Assembly (NCBI GenBank): GCA_011037195.1 | Contig: JAAEAF010004273.1 | Location: forward strand, 1 to 64,000 | Length of the DNA: 64,000 bases | Reading direction: 5' to 3' | Source: Triatoma infestans | Lineage: Eukaryota > Arthropoda > Insecta > Hemiptera > Reduviidae | Shown: positions 22,371 through 32,949 of the stretch, piece after piece | Layout of the letters: each line of letters opens with the position of its first letter | How positions within the stretch are numbered: position 1 is the stretch's first letter | Translations under genes and position numbers: made by a program | Notes under the pieces: model-generated | Database searches by the model: none | The model's input: only the letters and a program-made list of their open reading frames with translations | Told to the model about the DNA's origin: nothing

Positions 22371-22387
22371 AAGAAAATAAAATATTC

Positions 22388-22519
22388 CCTAGCATATGTG
22401 GCTAGCATAAAAACAGCATGCTAATCGCATATCACTAGCCACATATGCTACAAATTCTGGCTCTCATAAAAATAGCATGCTAGTCGCATATCACCAGCCA
22501 CATATGCTACAAATTTAGC
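22388..22519 (+). repeat. two tandem ~61-65 bp units
   Basis: Two copies of a unit containing CAGCATGCTAATCGCATATC and AGCCACATATGCTACAAAT lie next to each other just before the polypurine tract. They probably belong to the 3' untranslated region of an LTR element. Confidence 0.6.
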
Positions 22520-22584
22520 AGCATCAACATCATCATTTCAGCCAAGCTACCAACGCTAATTTTTCGCAAACGAAAAATTACTTC

Positions 22585-22918
22585 AGGAGGGGGGATGATG
22601 TAGTGGTCTTAGTGAACCACTGAACCCCCACCACTCATCCACTCTAGCGGAGAGAAACAGCCCCTCTCGCACAGAGAGGAGAGGCTCGGCGAGTGTATAT
22701 ATATACGAGAGAGACAGTCAGAGAGTCATTCTGTTCAATTCAGTCTTACACGTCAGACATCATTCTGTTAATTCACACTCCGTACATATCGTTTAGCCAC
22801 GTCAGTCTGTCAGTTCAGTTCAGTTCTAAACTCTAAAGTGTAAAGTCCTTGGCAGTCAGTTATATATATACACGTATCAATTATATATCTTATACCTATA
22901 TTAAGGTGTTATTTATCA
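22585..22918 (+). repeat. polypurine tract and LTR fragment
   Basis: AGGAGGGGGGA (22585-22595) is a polypurine tract followed by TGATGTAGTGG, an LTR-like start. A TATATATATA box (about 22698) and initiator-like CAGTCAG words follow. It ends near 22918 where a LINE tail begins, so it looks like the 3' end of an otherwise lost LTR element. Confidence 0.6.
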
Positions 22919-23096
22919 CTCATCATCTTCAACCAACATCTCCTCATAACACCCTTACACCTATCTGCAATGAATTCATAACCAACAGTCTCCAACATCT
23001 ATTTCTGAAGTGCCCAAAACTCAACAGTCCCAGGCAGACATACTTGCAACCATATATACAAGATTCTAATCCACAGATAAATATTGAAAATATTTG
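22918..23096 (+). pseudogene. Jockey-type RT C-terminal fragment
   Basis: It reads PICNEFITNSLQHLFLKCPK and then RQTYLQPYIQ, the C..C...H...C end of Jockey/R1-type LINE proteins, ending in a stop. The sequence from 23097 to 23562 is AT-rich with no supported feature. Confidence 0.55.
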
Positions 23097-23566
23097 ATTA
23101 TAGATAATATCGATAAAGTTAACCAAATATTTTTTTATTTTGTTTATTTAGAAAAAATTGTTACAGAATTAGTGAACTTATCATAACAAATAATAATAAC
23201 CATCTTGCGAATTAATTTGCTATTTGCGTGATATCTATTTGCTACTTATTTACTTGTTAATTTATTTGCATTTTAAGTATTAAGTATTAGCTTATAATAT
23301 TTTGCAAAGGAGAATACTAGACTCCCGGGGAATGGTAGCAAAACGTTTGTACAAGAATTAATCTTTGGCAAATAAAATTATATTCAATACTAACATAGTC
23401 AACAATATAATATCCATTCAAACGATCAAACTAATACTGAAAATATTCTGACCATGGACAATAGATAAAATTCCATCCCAAAAACGTCTTAATTAGCTAG
23501 TCAGTATGAGAATTTACAAAAGGTGCTCATATTTAAGTAATATGTTTATATCTAATTATTAGATAT

Positions 23567-24125
23567 TGTTACTGCCTTAGCCTCAGAGTTCGTTGTAGGT
23601 CAGACTAGGAAATAAATAACACAATATCTACTAAACTCGTCTATATTTTAACACACTAATTTAACACTTATAGTTCTGACTACTTCTCATAAAATATTCA
23701 CTAAGCTATTCTAAACTGTCACAATAGTATTCACACTGTCACACTTGAATTAACACTGACGTAAACACGCGCGCAGATAGCCCTGCGTCCAAAGAACTGC
23801 CTCTAGGCCGCCCGCCGGCTCCTTTATATAAGCAGGGGTAGGCAGGCCTAGACCCTTCCACAAGCATCCAGCCCGCTCTCGGCCAGTCGAGAGACGTCCA
23901 CGCACCAACTCGCCCCACTCCAACTCTACTGGGCGCCTGGCCGGCTCCCGCCAGCCGCCCCGAACGTCTCGCCTGTTCGCAACTCTAGCCTAGACCCTTC
24001 CGCAAGCATCCAGCCCGCCCTCGGCCAGTCGAGACACGTCCACGCACAACCCGCCCCACTCCAACTCTACCGGGCGCCTGGCCGGCTCCCCCCAGCCGTC
24101 CCGAACGTCTCGCCTGCTCGCAACA
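23567..24125 (-). repeat. solo LTR with duplicated U3
   Basis: On the reverse strand it runs from TGTTGCGAGCAGG to CAGTAACA, flanked by the 4 bp duplication ATAT (23563-23566 and 24126-24129), with no internal element. A TATATAA box (about 23825-23831, reverse strand) precedes the transcribed part. Its GC-rich U3 consists of two tandem units of 142 bp and about 131 bp (from 23847 and from 23989). It probably arose by LTR-LTR recombination of a Gypsy or BEL element. Confidence 0.75.
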
Positions 24126-24129
24126 ATAT

Positions 24130-26250
24130 ATTATTTCTTTTTCATAATTTATTTACTTATATTTAATTAGTGAATATGATCGATTTATATTTGTACATTG
24201 CAAGTAATTAATTATTTAAATTGGATTCAAAAACATGTGTTGCTATAAAAATATATTTATATAATATATCTGTATATATTTGTTATTTGTTTATTAATAA
24301 TTTATTTACTTATATTTGATGTTGTGTATATAATTCAATTAATCGCAATGTAGATGATTAGTTATTTAAATTAGAATTAAAAATATGATCACTATAAAAC
24401 TAATGTACAGTGAATATTCTTCAGTAATTATTATTTTTATTATTATTATTATTTTTGTTATTATTATTATTACAGTGAATATTGATAGAAAAAAACGTTT
24501 AACTTTATGTATTATAGAATGAAATAGGTGTTACAGTACGCGGCCACTTCAGCAGTTAGCAGTTAATTTTATTTTATTTTATTTTTTTTTAATGTTTAAT
24601 GGGGAAAATTTGTAAGGAAAAGGCGGGAGATGAATGTATCGGAAAATTAGATTTGCGTAGAAATAGAAAAGGAAGTGGAATATAGTTATACGTAAAGAGA
24701 GTAATAGTAAGAAAATAACAAATGTTTGAGCATAATCGAACATAATAATAATAATAATAATACTAATAAGAAATTGTTAGAGAGATAAACAATTGTGGAC
24801 GATAGAGTGACGCGTGTGGAAGTGAGCCTGCACACGGACAGCAGTAGCCAGCCGGCTGTGGAGAGAATTAAAGCTCAAACTCTCTTTCGGTTTTACCGGA
24901 TTTTTTTGTTCCAATTTGGAAACCTCTTGTCTGCCTGTCTGCCAGCCTGGGAGCAGCGGACATTCGCCTGGAAGGGGATTGGGCAGTCAAGACGATTTTT
25001 GGAGTAGAGCTACACCGAAGAACACCGCCTCTTCAAACAACAACGAATAAAAGGGAAAAAAAGGGTGCACCCGTCAGTTAAGTGAACTGTTTTTTTTTTA
25101 TATTTCGTAGCATATAACATTACTCTCTTTTAACAAAAAAAAAAGAGAAAAAGAGGGTGAGGTTTAATATAGGAACTAATATTTTAAATAGGTTGCGTAT
25201 ACTGTCTATTATAATTTTTTTTGTATCTAAGAGGATCATTTTGAGTTTATTGTGTTGAGGAGAATTTACGAGGAGTTATTTTAGTGTTTCTTTTTTTTCT
25301 CTGTTTATTAGATTCGAAGAAAATGTTTTTTTTTTTTGTTTTCTCTTTCTGTTTGAATTGTATTATTTGACTGAAATATATTTATATTTTCTAGGCAAGT
25401 TGTGTTTTTAATATACGATATCCCCCTTTTCCGGTGCTGGAAAAAGAAATAAAAGGCACGGAGAGAGTAGAATTTGAGAAAGGAAATTATAATTTTTTTG
25501 TGTAAGCACTATATTCCACCTCCAAATGATCGCAAGGTAAGAGTTTTTCTTTTTTTTTTTATTTGTTCGCCCATATTGTTGGCAAATTTTGAGGAAAGAG
25601 TTAAATAACAAAAAAAGGAAGAAAACGATACATTCATCTTTCGTTAAACTACGTACTTCTGGTGAGAAGAGGGGGACCCTAATACTACGGAGAAAGCTCA
25701 CCTAATAGGCAGGCCGGTAACTAAGGGAGCTAAGGCAGTTGTCTTCGAACTGATTACACAGGGTTTAATCCCCGCTGTGATTGAAAGTTTTATTTATTAT
25801 TTTCTGGTGTAAAATATTTCTTTTTATTTTGGTTATACGAACGCCTCCATTTAACTTATCTTAATTTAATTTACTTTAATAACCATAAGGTTATTATTAA
25901 TTAATATTATTTAATTATCAACATTCCTTTTATAAGGCCTTACCTTTAGTTCCTGTGGGGCTTCCGTCCTTTCCCCACTAGACCCCTTCCCCAAGTGACG
26001 TGGCGCCAAACTGTTATTATTACTATTATTTATTATTATTATTTATTATTGGATTTTAGTTGGATTATTGGATGGCAATTATTTATATTCATTCGGAACA
26101 CACCCCCTTCTCCTTCTGAGCGTGGGCACTAAATGTAGTTACATAGATATTGAGAATGGGAAATTATTAATTAATTAAAGGGCTAACTAGACTCTAATGA
26201 AATACTTATTTTGCGGAAATTGTAATTAATATTTGTACAGAATTATTTCT
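24130..26250. other. AT-rich region with microsatellites and a leader-like stretch
   Basis: (TTA)n/(ATT)n tracts occur near 24427-24475 and 24740-24765. A GC-richer leader-like stretch (about 24780-25070) and a TGGCGCCAAACTG word near 25999 could be part of an LTR element 5' leader, but no matching LTR boundary was found. No gene is supported. Confidence 0.4.
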
Positions 26251-26269
26251 TAAAAAATAAATATTCGTT

Positions 26270-26700
26270 CATAATATCCCTTTGGTCCAAGGAGAGAATG
26301 TGAATACCTACTGAATAAAATAGGAACAGCTCTCGATGTTGACGTTGGAGAAGTCGATTTAGTATATCGAGCAAGATCAAGTCCAAGTATTATCGATCCT
26401 CCACGAGCACCTCCCATAATAGCTACTTTCCTGAGACGGTGTACAAGAGACAACCGCATTGCTAAAGAAAAGTCAAAAGGGATTTTTCCACTAGACACAT
26501 TGGTTGGGCTACACAGGAGAACTACGTCATCTACATCAACGAATCTCTAACTCCATACTTCAAGAAGCTGTATGGTGCGGCTCGGACTGCCAAAAAATTA
26601 CATATTATAAAGTACGTGTGGGTGAAAAATAGTAGCATGCTTATAGGAAAACTGATGGCGCACCTGTGATTTCCGTTTGTAAACCAGATGACATACCATC
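26270..26700 (+). pseudogene. LINE ORF1 C-terminal (FP-like) domain
   Basis: It reads VGEVDLVYRARSSPSIIDPP, then PIIATFLRR and, after a frameshift near 26480, YINESLTPYFKKLYGAARTA and WVKNSSMLI. This is the baculovirus-FP-like RNA-binding domain found in ORF1 of many insect LINEs. The N-terminal part is missing. Confidence 0.65.
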
Positions 26701-27090
26701 TCAGTGAGGTTTAATAACCGTTAAATGTTTTATGTGCATATATATTAATTTAATTTTCTCGTCATCTGGCTATTTGTTTTATTACATGTATTTTTATATT
26801 ACAACTGTTTAAAATTTCATCTCTTAAGTTACAGTCTATTTTATTGTGACTGCATTATAATAAATTTATTCCTCATTATTATTACTTTATTTAATTTTGA
26901 AATTAGACTTACCAATTCAACGTTCTTCTTATATTGTTCATTTTTACATCTTACTGGAAAAAGTATTACAATTATAATGATAGAAAATTCATTAGTGTAT
27001 TATACTATAGTCTACTAATTATTAGTTGCACATATTGCGGAGTATTGTTACTTTTTCTCAAAACAATGTTATTATAACTTTCTTTATAAT

Positions 27091-29878
27091 ATGTTAGATA
27101 ATTTATTAGTGTGTCAAGTTAACTGCCAATCATTGGTTGCACATATTGATGAATTCCGTCACTTCTTCTCAAAACATTTTTATCATATTATAGCTCTCAA
27201 GGAAACTTGGCTGAAACCTCATATTAGTGACTCAGTGGTAAGTTTATGCAATTACAATCTTATCAAATGGGAGCGTTTGGGGAAGGTGGGCGGTGGTGTT
27301 GTCTGTTTATTCATTATTCGCTGCATACTAAAATATTTGCTACTTCTCCAGAGCAAAACTCTACTCGTCCAGAGTTTCTTATTGTGGAAATTACTGGGCA
27401 TACAACTACCAAACTATTATTTACTGTTTTATATCGGCCTCTTAAAATTGGATTTATTTCTAATTTTGAAAATATTTTTTTTTGTAATTTAATCAGAATT
27501 ATAAACATTTAATAACTGTCGGTGATTGGAACACGGATATGAATACTGTTACATTTGACAGTAGTTATGTTAGTATAATTAGTAGTTTAATTTCATACAT
27601 GAGTGTAATTTGTTCCTTGTTCCTTTCTATCCTACACATCATACATCTTCCTCACACACTTGGTTGGATATCTTCATTGTTGATGACCCAGATAAAGTTG
27701 TAGAACATTCTCAACTCCCAATTTCCTTCCTCTTCAACCACGATTTAATTCAAATTAAATATTCCTATAAAGTTACTCGTCTACTTAGTAGAACTATTTA
27801 TTTCCGAGATTTTAAACGTTTTGTTAGTGAATAATACTTGACTGATCTTCAGGACTGTGACTTGGCTTCATTTTATCAATCTTCAGATATAGACAACAAA
27901 GTATATCTCTTTAATACATTTTTTCTTGAAACAATGAATAAACATGCTCCTCTTCGTGCTGCTAATATTAGGCAACCTCCTGTACCTTTGTTAACAGATG
28001 AAATTCGTTGTTTAATGCGTGAAAGCGATAAGTTACGTAAGGCTCATTAGAGCGCGTAATGATGCTCTTTATTTGAAATACAAAATAAAAAGAAATCAAG
28101 TACAAAATATAATTAAAACGGCTAAACGTACATTTACTCTCGTACCTTTTCTGGCACAAATGATTCCAAGGTAATTTGGAATGTATTAAGAAAACTTGGT
28201 TTAATTAAATCTCGTTCAAGACAGAGTAACATACCTTTTACTTCTGATGAAATTAACAAATATTTTGCCATCTTTGTTAACAACACTATTGACTGTAACC
28301 TCTATAATTTAGTTCATCCAATCACAAGTTTCAGTTACGAGCAATTTTATTTTAAACATATAACACTTGATATACTTCTAGCTAATCTCTTTTACAGCAA
28401 ATCTAACGCTAAAGGTATTGATGAAATTCCTATAGACTTCCTAAAAAAAATCAATGCCTGCTATTATATCTCCCTTATTGGAACTTTATCATTTTTCTTT
28501 AACATATTCAATATATCCGTCAATACGAAAACAATCTCATAATTGTCCTCTTCCCAAAATTAAACTTCCTTCCTCTTTGAATGACTTGAGACCTATATCC
28601 TTACTTCCTGCTGTTTCCAAGCCTTTAGAGAGGATTGTGTGTTACCAAATAAAAGAATATTTAAAAACTAATAATTTATTAGATCCATTCCAGTCTGGCT
28701 ATCGGGAAGGTCATAGTACACAAACAGTTCTGCAGAAAATAACAGATGATATTCGTTTGGCTATTGACAAAAGAATGGTGACTATTCTAGTACTTTTTGA
28801 TTTCTCAAAGGCTTTTGAATCGGTCTGACATTCACTTCTACTTCATAAATTAAAATTATTAAATTTCTCGGATTCTGTTTTGTCATGGTTTCAATCATAT
28901 CTTTGCAGTCGAAGGCAGTTAGTGATTGGTAGTCAATTAATTAGTTAGTCTTCTTGGGAGTCAATTAATTCTGGAGTACCTCAGGGTTCTGTTTTAGGGC
29001 CTCTTTTATTCAGTTTATACATTAATGATCTGCCTAGTACAATAAAACACTGTAAACATATGCTTTATGCGGATGGTTTACAAATATATTTACACTGTCT
29101 GTTTTCTGAATCTGGTAAATTCTATCCTTAATTGGACAAAGTCTAATTTTATTGCATTTAATATTTCTAATACCAAAGCAATGATTATTGGAAGTAATAG
29201 ATATATAGGTGCAATTAATTTGGACTTAATCCCCAAAATTAATGTAAATAAACAACATATCATATGTTAGGAATGCAAAATGTTTGGGACTGACATTTCT
29301 AATGCCTTGTCTTGGAATAGCTATGTTAGCAATATTTGTAAAAGGTTCATAATTTCTTGTATCAGTTGAAACTCCATGAAAACATGCTACCTATACCTCT
29401 CCGTAAACAGCTCATTAGTACATTAATATTCCCTTATTTTGATTATTGTTGCATAGTTTATAACGATCTAACCTCTGAACTGAATTTAAAATTACAAAGA
29501 TCACTTAACTCCTGCATCCGGTTTATATTAAATGTTAGAAAAGATGACCACATAACTACACATTACCATAGTTTAAACTGGCTTAATGTTGAGTATCACA
29601 GAAGGTATTTTACTGGCAATTTTATGTATCTGATGCCCAAATTACAAACACCTAAATATCTGGCGGACATGTTTACAGTAAAAGCTGCATTAGACTTACG
29701 AACTGCAAGGACTGTTGACACTAGACTTTACATACAACCTTACAGGATTGCTACATATCACAATTCCTTTAACGTTACTGCTAGTAGACTATGGAACGAC
29801 TTACCTACTGACATGACAGTCAAGAAAACACTTTTTAGTTTTAAATTTTATTTTTATAAATTTATTCCTAATGTTTAG
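27091..29878 (+). pseudogene. LINE ORF2: endonuclease and reverse transcriptase
   Basis: 27091-27492 is the endonuclease start (QVNCQSLVAHIDEFRH, LKETWLKPH); the remainder of the domain is in other frames to about 28050. RT is at about 28380-29060 with NDLRPISLLPAVSKPLER, DPFQSGYREGHST, the motif-A region LFDFSKAF, and [20 protein letters not shown]. The catalytic box reads YADG rather than YADD. The C-terminal segment 29357-29878 ends FNVTASRLWNDLP...SFKFYFYKF. ORF2 would nick the target and prime reverse transcription; stops (for example 28826-28828) and the YADG box make it dead. Confidence 0.8.
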
Positions 29879-30836
29879 AGGAAATAATTAGGTTTTTACA
29901 AATTTTGATTATTATTTCTATTATCCTCATTATTAGTATTAATTTTAATTTTAAACCTGGAAATAGTATTTTGTAAATAGTTTTAATGTAAATAACTAAT
30001 GGAAATTTATTTTATTTTTATTTACTTTACTTAGATCAGAGAGTGATTATTGTATTTATTACAAGTTGTAAATTTCTTTGTTGCTCTTAAGAGACATAGG
30101 TCCCAGGGCATAATAAACTTATCTTTCTTTCTTCTTTTATATATTCTTTAATATTTTTTTTATCATCTTTATTTATTATGTTTACATCACTTCCAGTATC
30201 CACCGAAGCTTCGCCAAATAAATCATTAATCAATACAACAACTATCTTATTTGTACTATTTACAAAGGAAATTGGATTGTTTCTTCTTGCTTTTTGAGTA
30301 TATTCAATTGCAATGTGCCCAAATTCACTGCATTTCAAACATTTAGACCTCTTACCTTCAAGCGGGAAATCTTTAACACTGAGATCCTTTGCCCCACATT
30401 TAAAACAATGGAAATTTCTTACGAGCGTTTTGCCGAAATGTTTGACCTACTCTTTTCGAATTACTGGTGGTAACCTTTTTATTAAACTCCTTTTTTGAGG
30501 ATCTATTTTCTTTCAGTCTCTCATAGGTAAATAGTTTGGTTTTTAAATCTGTTAGATTGTTAGCTGTATACATTATTATCTTATAATCATCATCCCCTTC
30601 ACTATACCCTTTGTTATATTATGAATTAAAGCAGCCTCTTCAATGTAACCTTGGTCTGCAATTTCTAGCATTGCATATACGTGCTGCCTACAGGATTGCA
30701 ATTAAACTTTCATTATTTCGTTTTTTCCGTTTATTGAGCTGAGCATATACAATAGCACTATTAACTTCCTTTTTAAATTTCTAACTTATCTTTCAAAATC
30801 GCCCACGATGTTACAATTTTTTCATAACTAATGAAT

Positions 30837-31077
30837 ATTGTAACAAGGATATTGAGGTTCGGTCAAAGAAAACTGTAGATGATGTTCAACACTTGGTAGT
30901 GGTATATCACAAATTAAACTATAGTTTTTAAGAAATTCAAACAGGAAAATTTTTACCCTGAAGAAGGCAATAAATTGACCGAAACGTCGGTGAAAATTTG
31001 AAAAAAGAGTTTTCTTTGACCGCACCTCAATATTCTTTTTACAATAACAAATACAGCGGCCGTAACGAACATCAAAA
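30837..31077 (+). mobile_element. hammerhead-type element, family 1
   Basis: A 14 bp duplication CATAACTAATGAAT (30823-30836 and 31078-31091) delimits a 241 bp insert. Inner inverted ends (ATTGAGGTTCGGTCAAAGAA and its complement near 31010-31033) enclose one ribozyme-like motif. The right end is CAGCGGCCGTAACGAACATC, also found at the left end of the 54814 copy. Confidence 0.8.
30950..30996 (+). ncRNA. hammerhead-ribozyme-like motif (family 1)
   Basis: Core CUGAAGA at 30958-30964, helix II GGCAA/UUGACC with a bulged A, GAAA at 30981-30984, helix III AC/GU without loop, cleavage triplet GUC at 30986-30988. Helix I pairs UUUUUACC (30950-30957) with GGUGAAAA (30989-30996) over 8 positions including one G-U. 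One extra A separates the core from helix II. With a two-pair helix III, activity as a dimer would be expected, as known for other metazoan type I hammerheads. Confidence 0.55.
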
Positions 31078-31397
31078 CATAACTAATGAATTGCTTCGCT
31101 GAACCCTTGAGCATTCTCTTCGCATATATTATTGTTTGTAATTCATCCCAATTTAATAAAACACATGTCTCTTCAAAATTGGTAATCTATTTTCAATACA
31201 TACTCTGTCAACGCCAGTAAATATTAAGCTTTAAGTATTAAGCTTTCTTCAACATCTCTTATACTTAATTGTGTGGATTCTATTGTTGATTTTTTTATGT
31301 GCGCCCTGTCTACTTATTTCGCAATTATTTTCTTATTACTTTCTTCTTCTGAATCTTCCCGGTTTTGACAAAATGTCTTTCCATTAATTCTGACTTT

Positions 31398-31585
31398 GTT
31401 GTGGTGGTTGGTTCCGCAGACAGTTAAAAAACACCAGTCAGTGTATAAAACTGAATTTGCTCTGTGCAAGTCTGTGTTATCACTTATCACACTGTCTGAA
31501 AAACGCATCCTGAAGATGGGCGAACGCCCGAAACCGGTCGATGACCACAAAATGAAGCAGGCTACCACCGAAAATATCTCTGATG
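31398..31585 (+). mobile_element. hammerhead-type element, family 2
   Basis: A 12 bp duplication AATTCTGACTTT (31386-31397 and 31586-31597) delimits a 188 bp insert starting GTTGTGGTGGTTGG and ending AAAATATCTCTGATG. The same two ends appear at 16768-17075 in the opposite orientation. It lies in the gag relic. Confidence 0.8.
31506..31543 (+). ncRNA. hammerhead-ribozyme-like motif (family 2)
   Basis: Core CUGAAGA (31510-31516), one extra U, perfect helix II GGGC/GCCC with a GAAC loop, GAAA (31530-31533), loopless helix III ACC/GGU and triplet GUC ending at 31539. Helix I pairs CAUC (31506-31509) with GAUG (31540-31543). This is the best-formed family 2 copy in the window. Confidence 0.55.
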
Positions 31586-31750
31586 AATTCTGACTTTTCC
31601 CATTCATTGGCAGGTTAAGTTGTTCTAATTCCTCTCTCAGTTGGTTAACTTTCATAGAAATAATTTTTTCAGTTGTCAAATGACTATCGGTATGGGAATT
31701 TTGCTCCTCCATTGTTATTAATTAATAATGATTTAGTGATCAGATTATTA

Positions 31751-32450
31751 GGTGGGTTCACACAGAGCTGTGAAGCGGGCGAGAGCACTACTCATCGGCC
31801 AACTCGTCGTGATCACGACTTCGTATGAACCATCAGTAGTGGGAGTCGATGGGGGTCGTGCCCGCCATCGAAAGGCGGGGTGAGAAATCTCCATCTGGTT
31901 GGAGTGAGCACGACCATTCAGTCATATTCTTGCTGATAGTATTCTTGAGTATCCTGAATAGATATTGTGGACTGGAAAATGAATCACCGGTAGCTAAGAA
32001 TCTTAAGGTGGCATGAAGTTTCGCCTCTGCCGGAATTGCTCTTCTCATATTGGTGTCCTTTTTCTGAATCGTTGGTTTCACTTTATTGACCAAAGTCAAA
32101 AACCGATTTGGTTCCATCCTAAAGAAATTTCTATAGCTATCTGGATGTTTCAAGGATAACTCCCTGCAAATATTGGCGGCACCGATTACATAACGCCTCT
32201 TCACCCAGTCAAGAACCCAAGCACGCCTCTTTTTTCTTTTATTCCAGGTTTACAAATGATTTCTCAACTCATGTATTATTTCACAAACAACTTTCACAGG
32301 TTCACGTTCAGCTATGATTGAACAACGAGCGGGAAACGTACGACCAACGAGAGTTCCGTGTGAACTGCAAAAGATCGTGAGTTCTTCTCTTGAATAAGAA
32401 AGTCGTAAACGCAAGCCCTCGCCCGCTTCCCTATTCCGTGAGAACCCACC
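31751..32450. mobile_element. PIF/Harbinger-type DNA transposon, deleted
   Basis: Inverted ends read GGTGGGTTC followed by related sequence including GAAGCGGGCGAG on both sides. It is only 700 bp and keeps just the N-terminal part of the transposase, so it is an internal-deletion derivative. The flanking triplets (TTA and TTT) are an imperfect fit to the usual TWA duplication. Confidence 0.75.
31833..32255 (-). pseudogene. Harbinger transposase N-terminal fragment
   Basis: The reverse strand reads AWVLDWVKRRYVIGAANICR, then DSYRNFFRMEPNRFLTLV and KLHATLRFLATGDSF, the standard N-terminal half of Harbinger (HARBI1-type) nucleases. The DDE core is absent; the frame runs into the other inverted end. 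Confidence 0.8.
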
Positions 32451-32949
32451 TTTTAAATCGTGGAGCGGCCCCCAAAACTGTAGGATTTTCTCCAATAGAA
32501 ATTACTGAATAGATTAAAATCAACTTCCCACCTGTTTTACACTCTTAATAACTTTCAAATGTACTCGTATTTTACCACATCTTCTGCATCATCTCATATT
32601 CTATTACTTTGTATCCCATAACTTACCTACACTTTCAACAGTTTTTCATTACCCGTTACTGTATAGATGGAGCTATCTCTAAATTCTCTCTACATATGCA
32701 TATATATGCATAATATAATATATGTATATGTTATATATTAAATATATATGTATTTAATTTTTACTTATGCTTTTGGTCATTTAGTGTTTCTTTTATCAGG
32801 TCGGCTTCACATCTGTGTAGGCGGACGCATAAGCACGCAGGCATACAGCATGCACGCATACTTTAATGTAAATTTCTCAGATTAATAAATGGATCAGGGG
32901 AGGTATCGAACACTGAACACCGCAATACAACTTTGCTTGGCAGCCTTTA
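32451..32949. other. AT-rich spacer with (TA)n-like tract
   Basis: An alternating AT tract with TATATGCATATATATG words lies near 32690-32755. No gene or element end is supported. Confidence 0.5.

Larger units (their letters stand above)
20836..22380 (+). mobile_element. internally deleted LINE: ORF1 head joined to RT tail
   Basis: A PHD-like/coiled-coil ORF1 beginning (20836-21440) is followed within about 60 bp by the C-terminal end of the reverse transcriptase of the LINE family seen at 39.4-41.8 kb. The endonuclease and the RT palm are missing. It reads as a deletion derivative. Confidence 0.7.
26250..30135 (+). mobile_element. CR1/L2-like LINE, broken but nearly full-length
   Basis: ORF1 tail, endonuclease, reverse transcriptase and C-terminal domain occur in order on one strand, followed by a roughly 250 bp 3' UTR ending near TAAACTTATCTTTCTTTC. 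Multiple stops and frameshifts make it inactive. The assignment to a clade is tentative. Confidence 0.75.
30087..31712 (-). pseudogene. Gypsy-like gag with zinc knuckles and protease start
   Basis: From the right, MEEQNSHTDSHLTTEKIISM and a helical leader begin the relic. Near 30440-30290 there are two knuckle-like motifs (CFKCGAKDLSVKDF and CLKCSEFGHIAIEY), followed by the protease-like ASVDTGSDVNIINK. The order fits gag into protease of an LTR retrotransposon. Two separate hammerhead-type elements with their own duplications interrupt it (30837-31077 and 31398-31585), and other stops are present. Confidence 0.7.

Noticed and set aside
25712..25786. tRNA-like sequence with a GGTTTAATCCC word and a 7-base anticodon-like loop
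   Set aside because: The B box is imperfect, the acceptor ends do not pair, the T stem needs a bulge and the residue after the anticodon is C. A covariance scan (tRNAscan-SE) would decide.
25999..26014. TGGCGCCAAACTG as a retroviral primer site
   Set aside because: No LTR end or matching LTR pair could be placed next to it.
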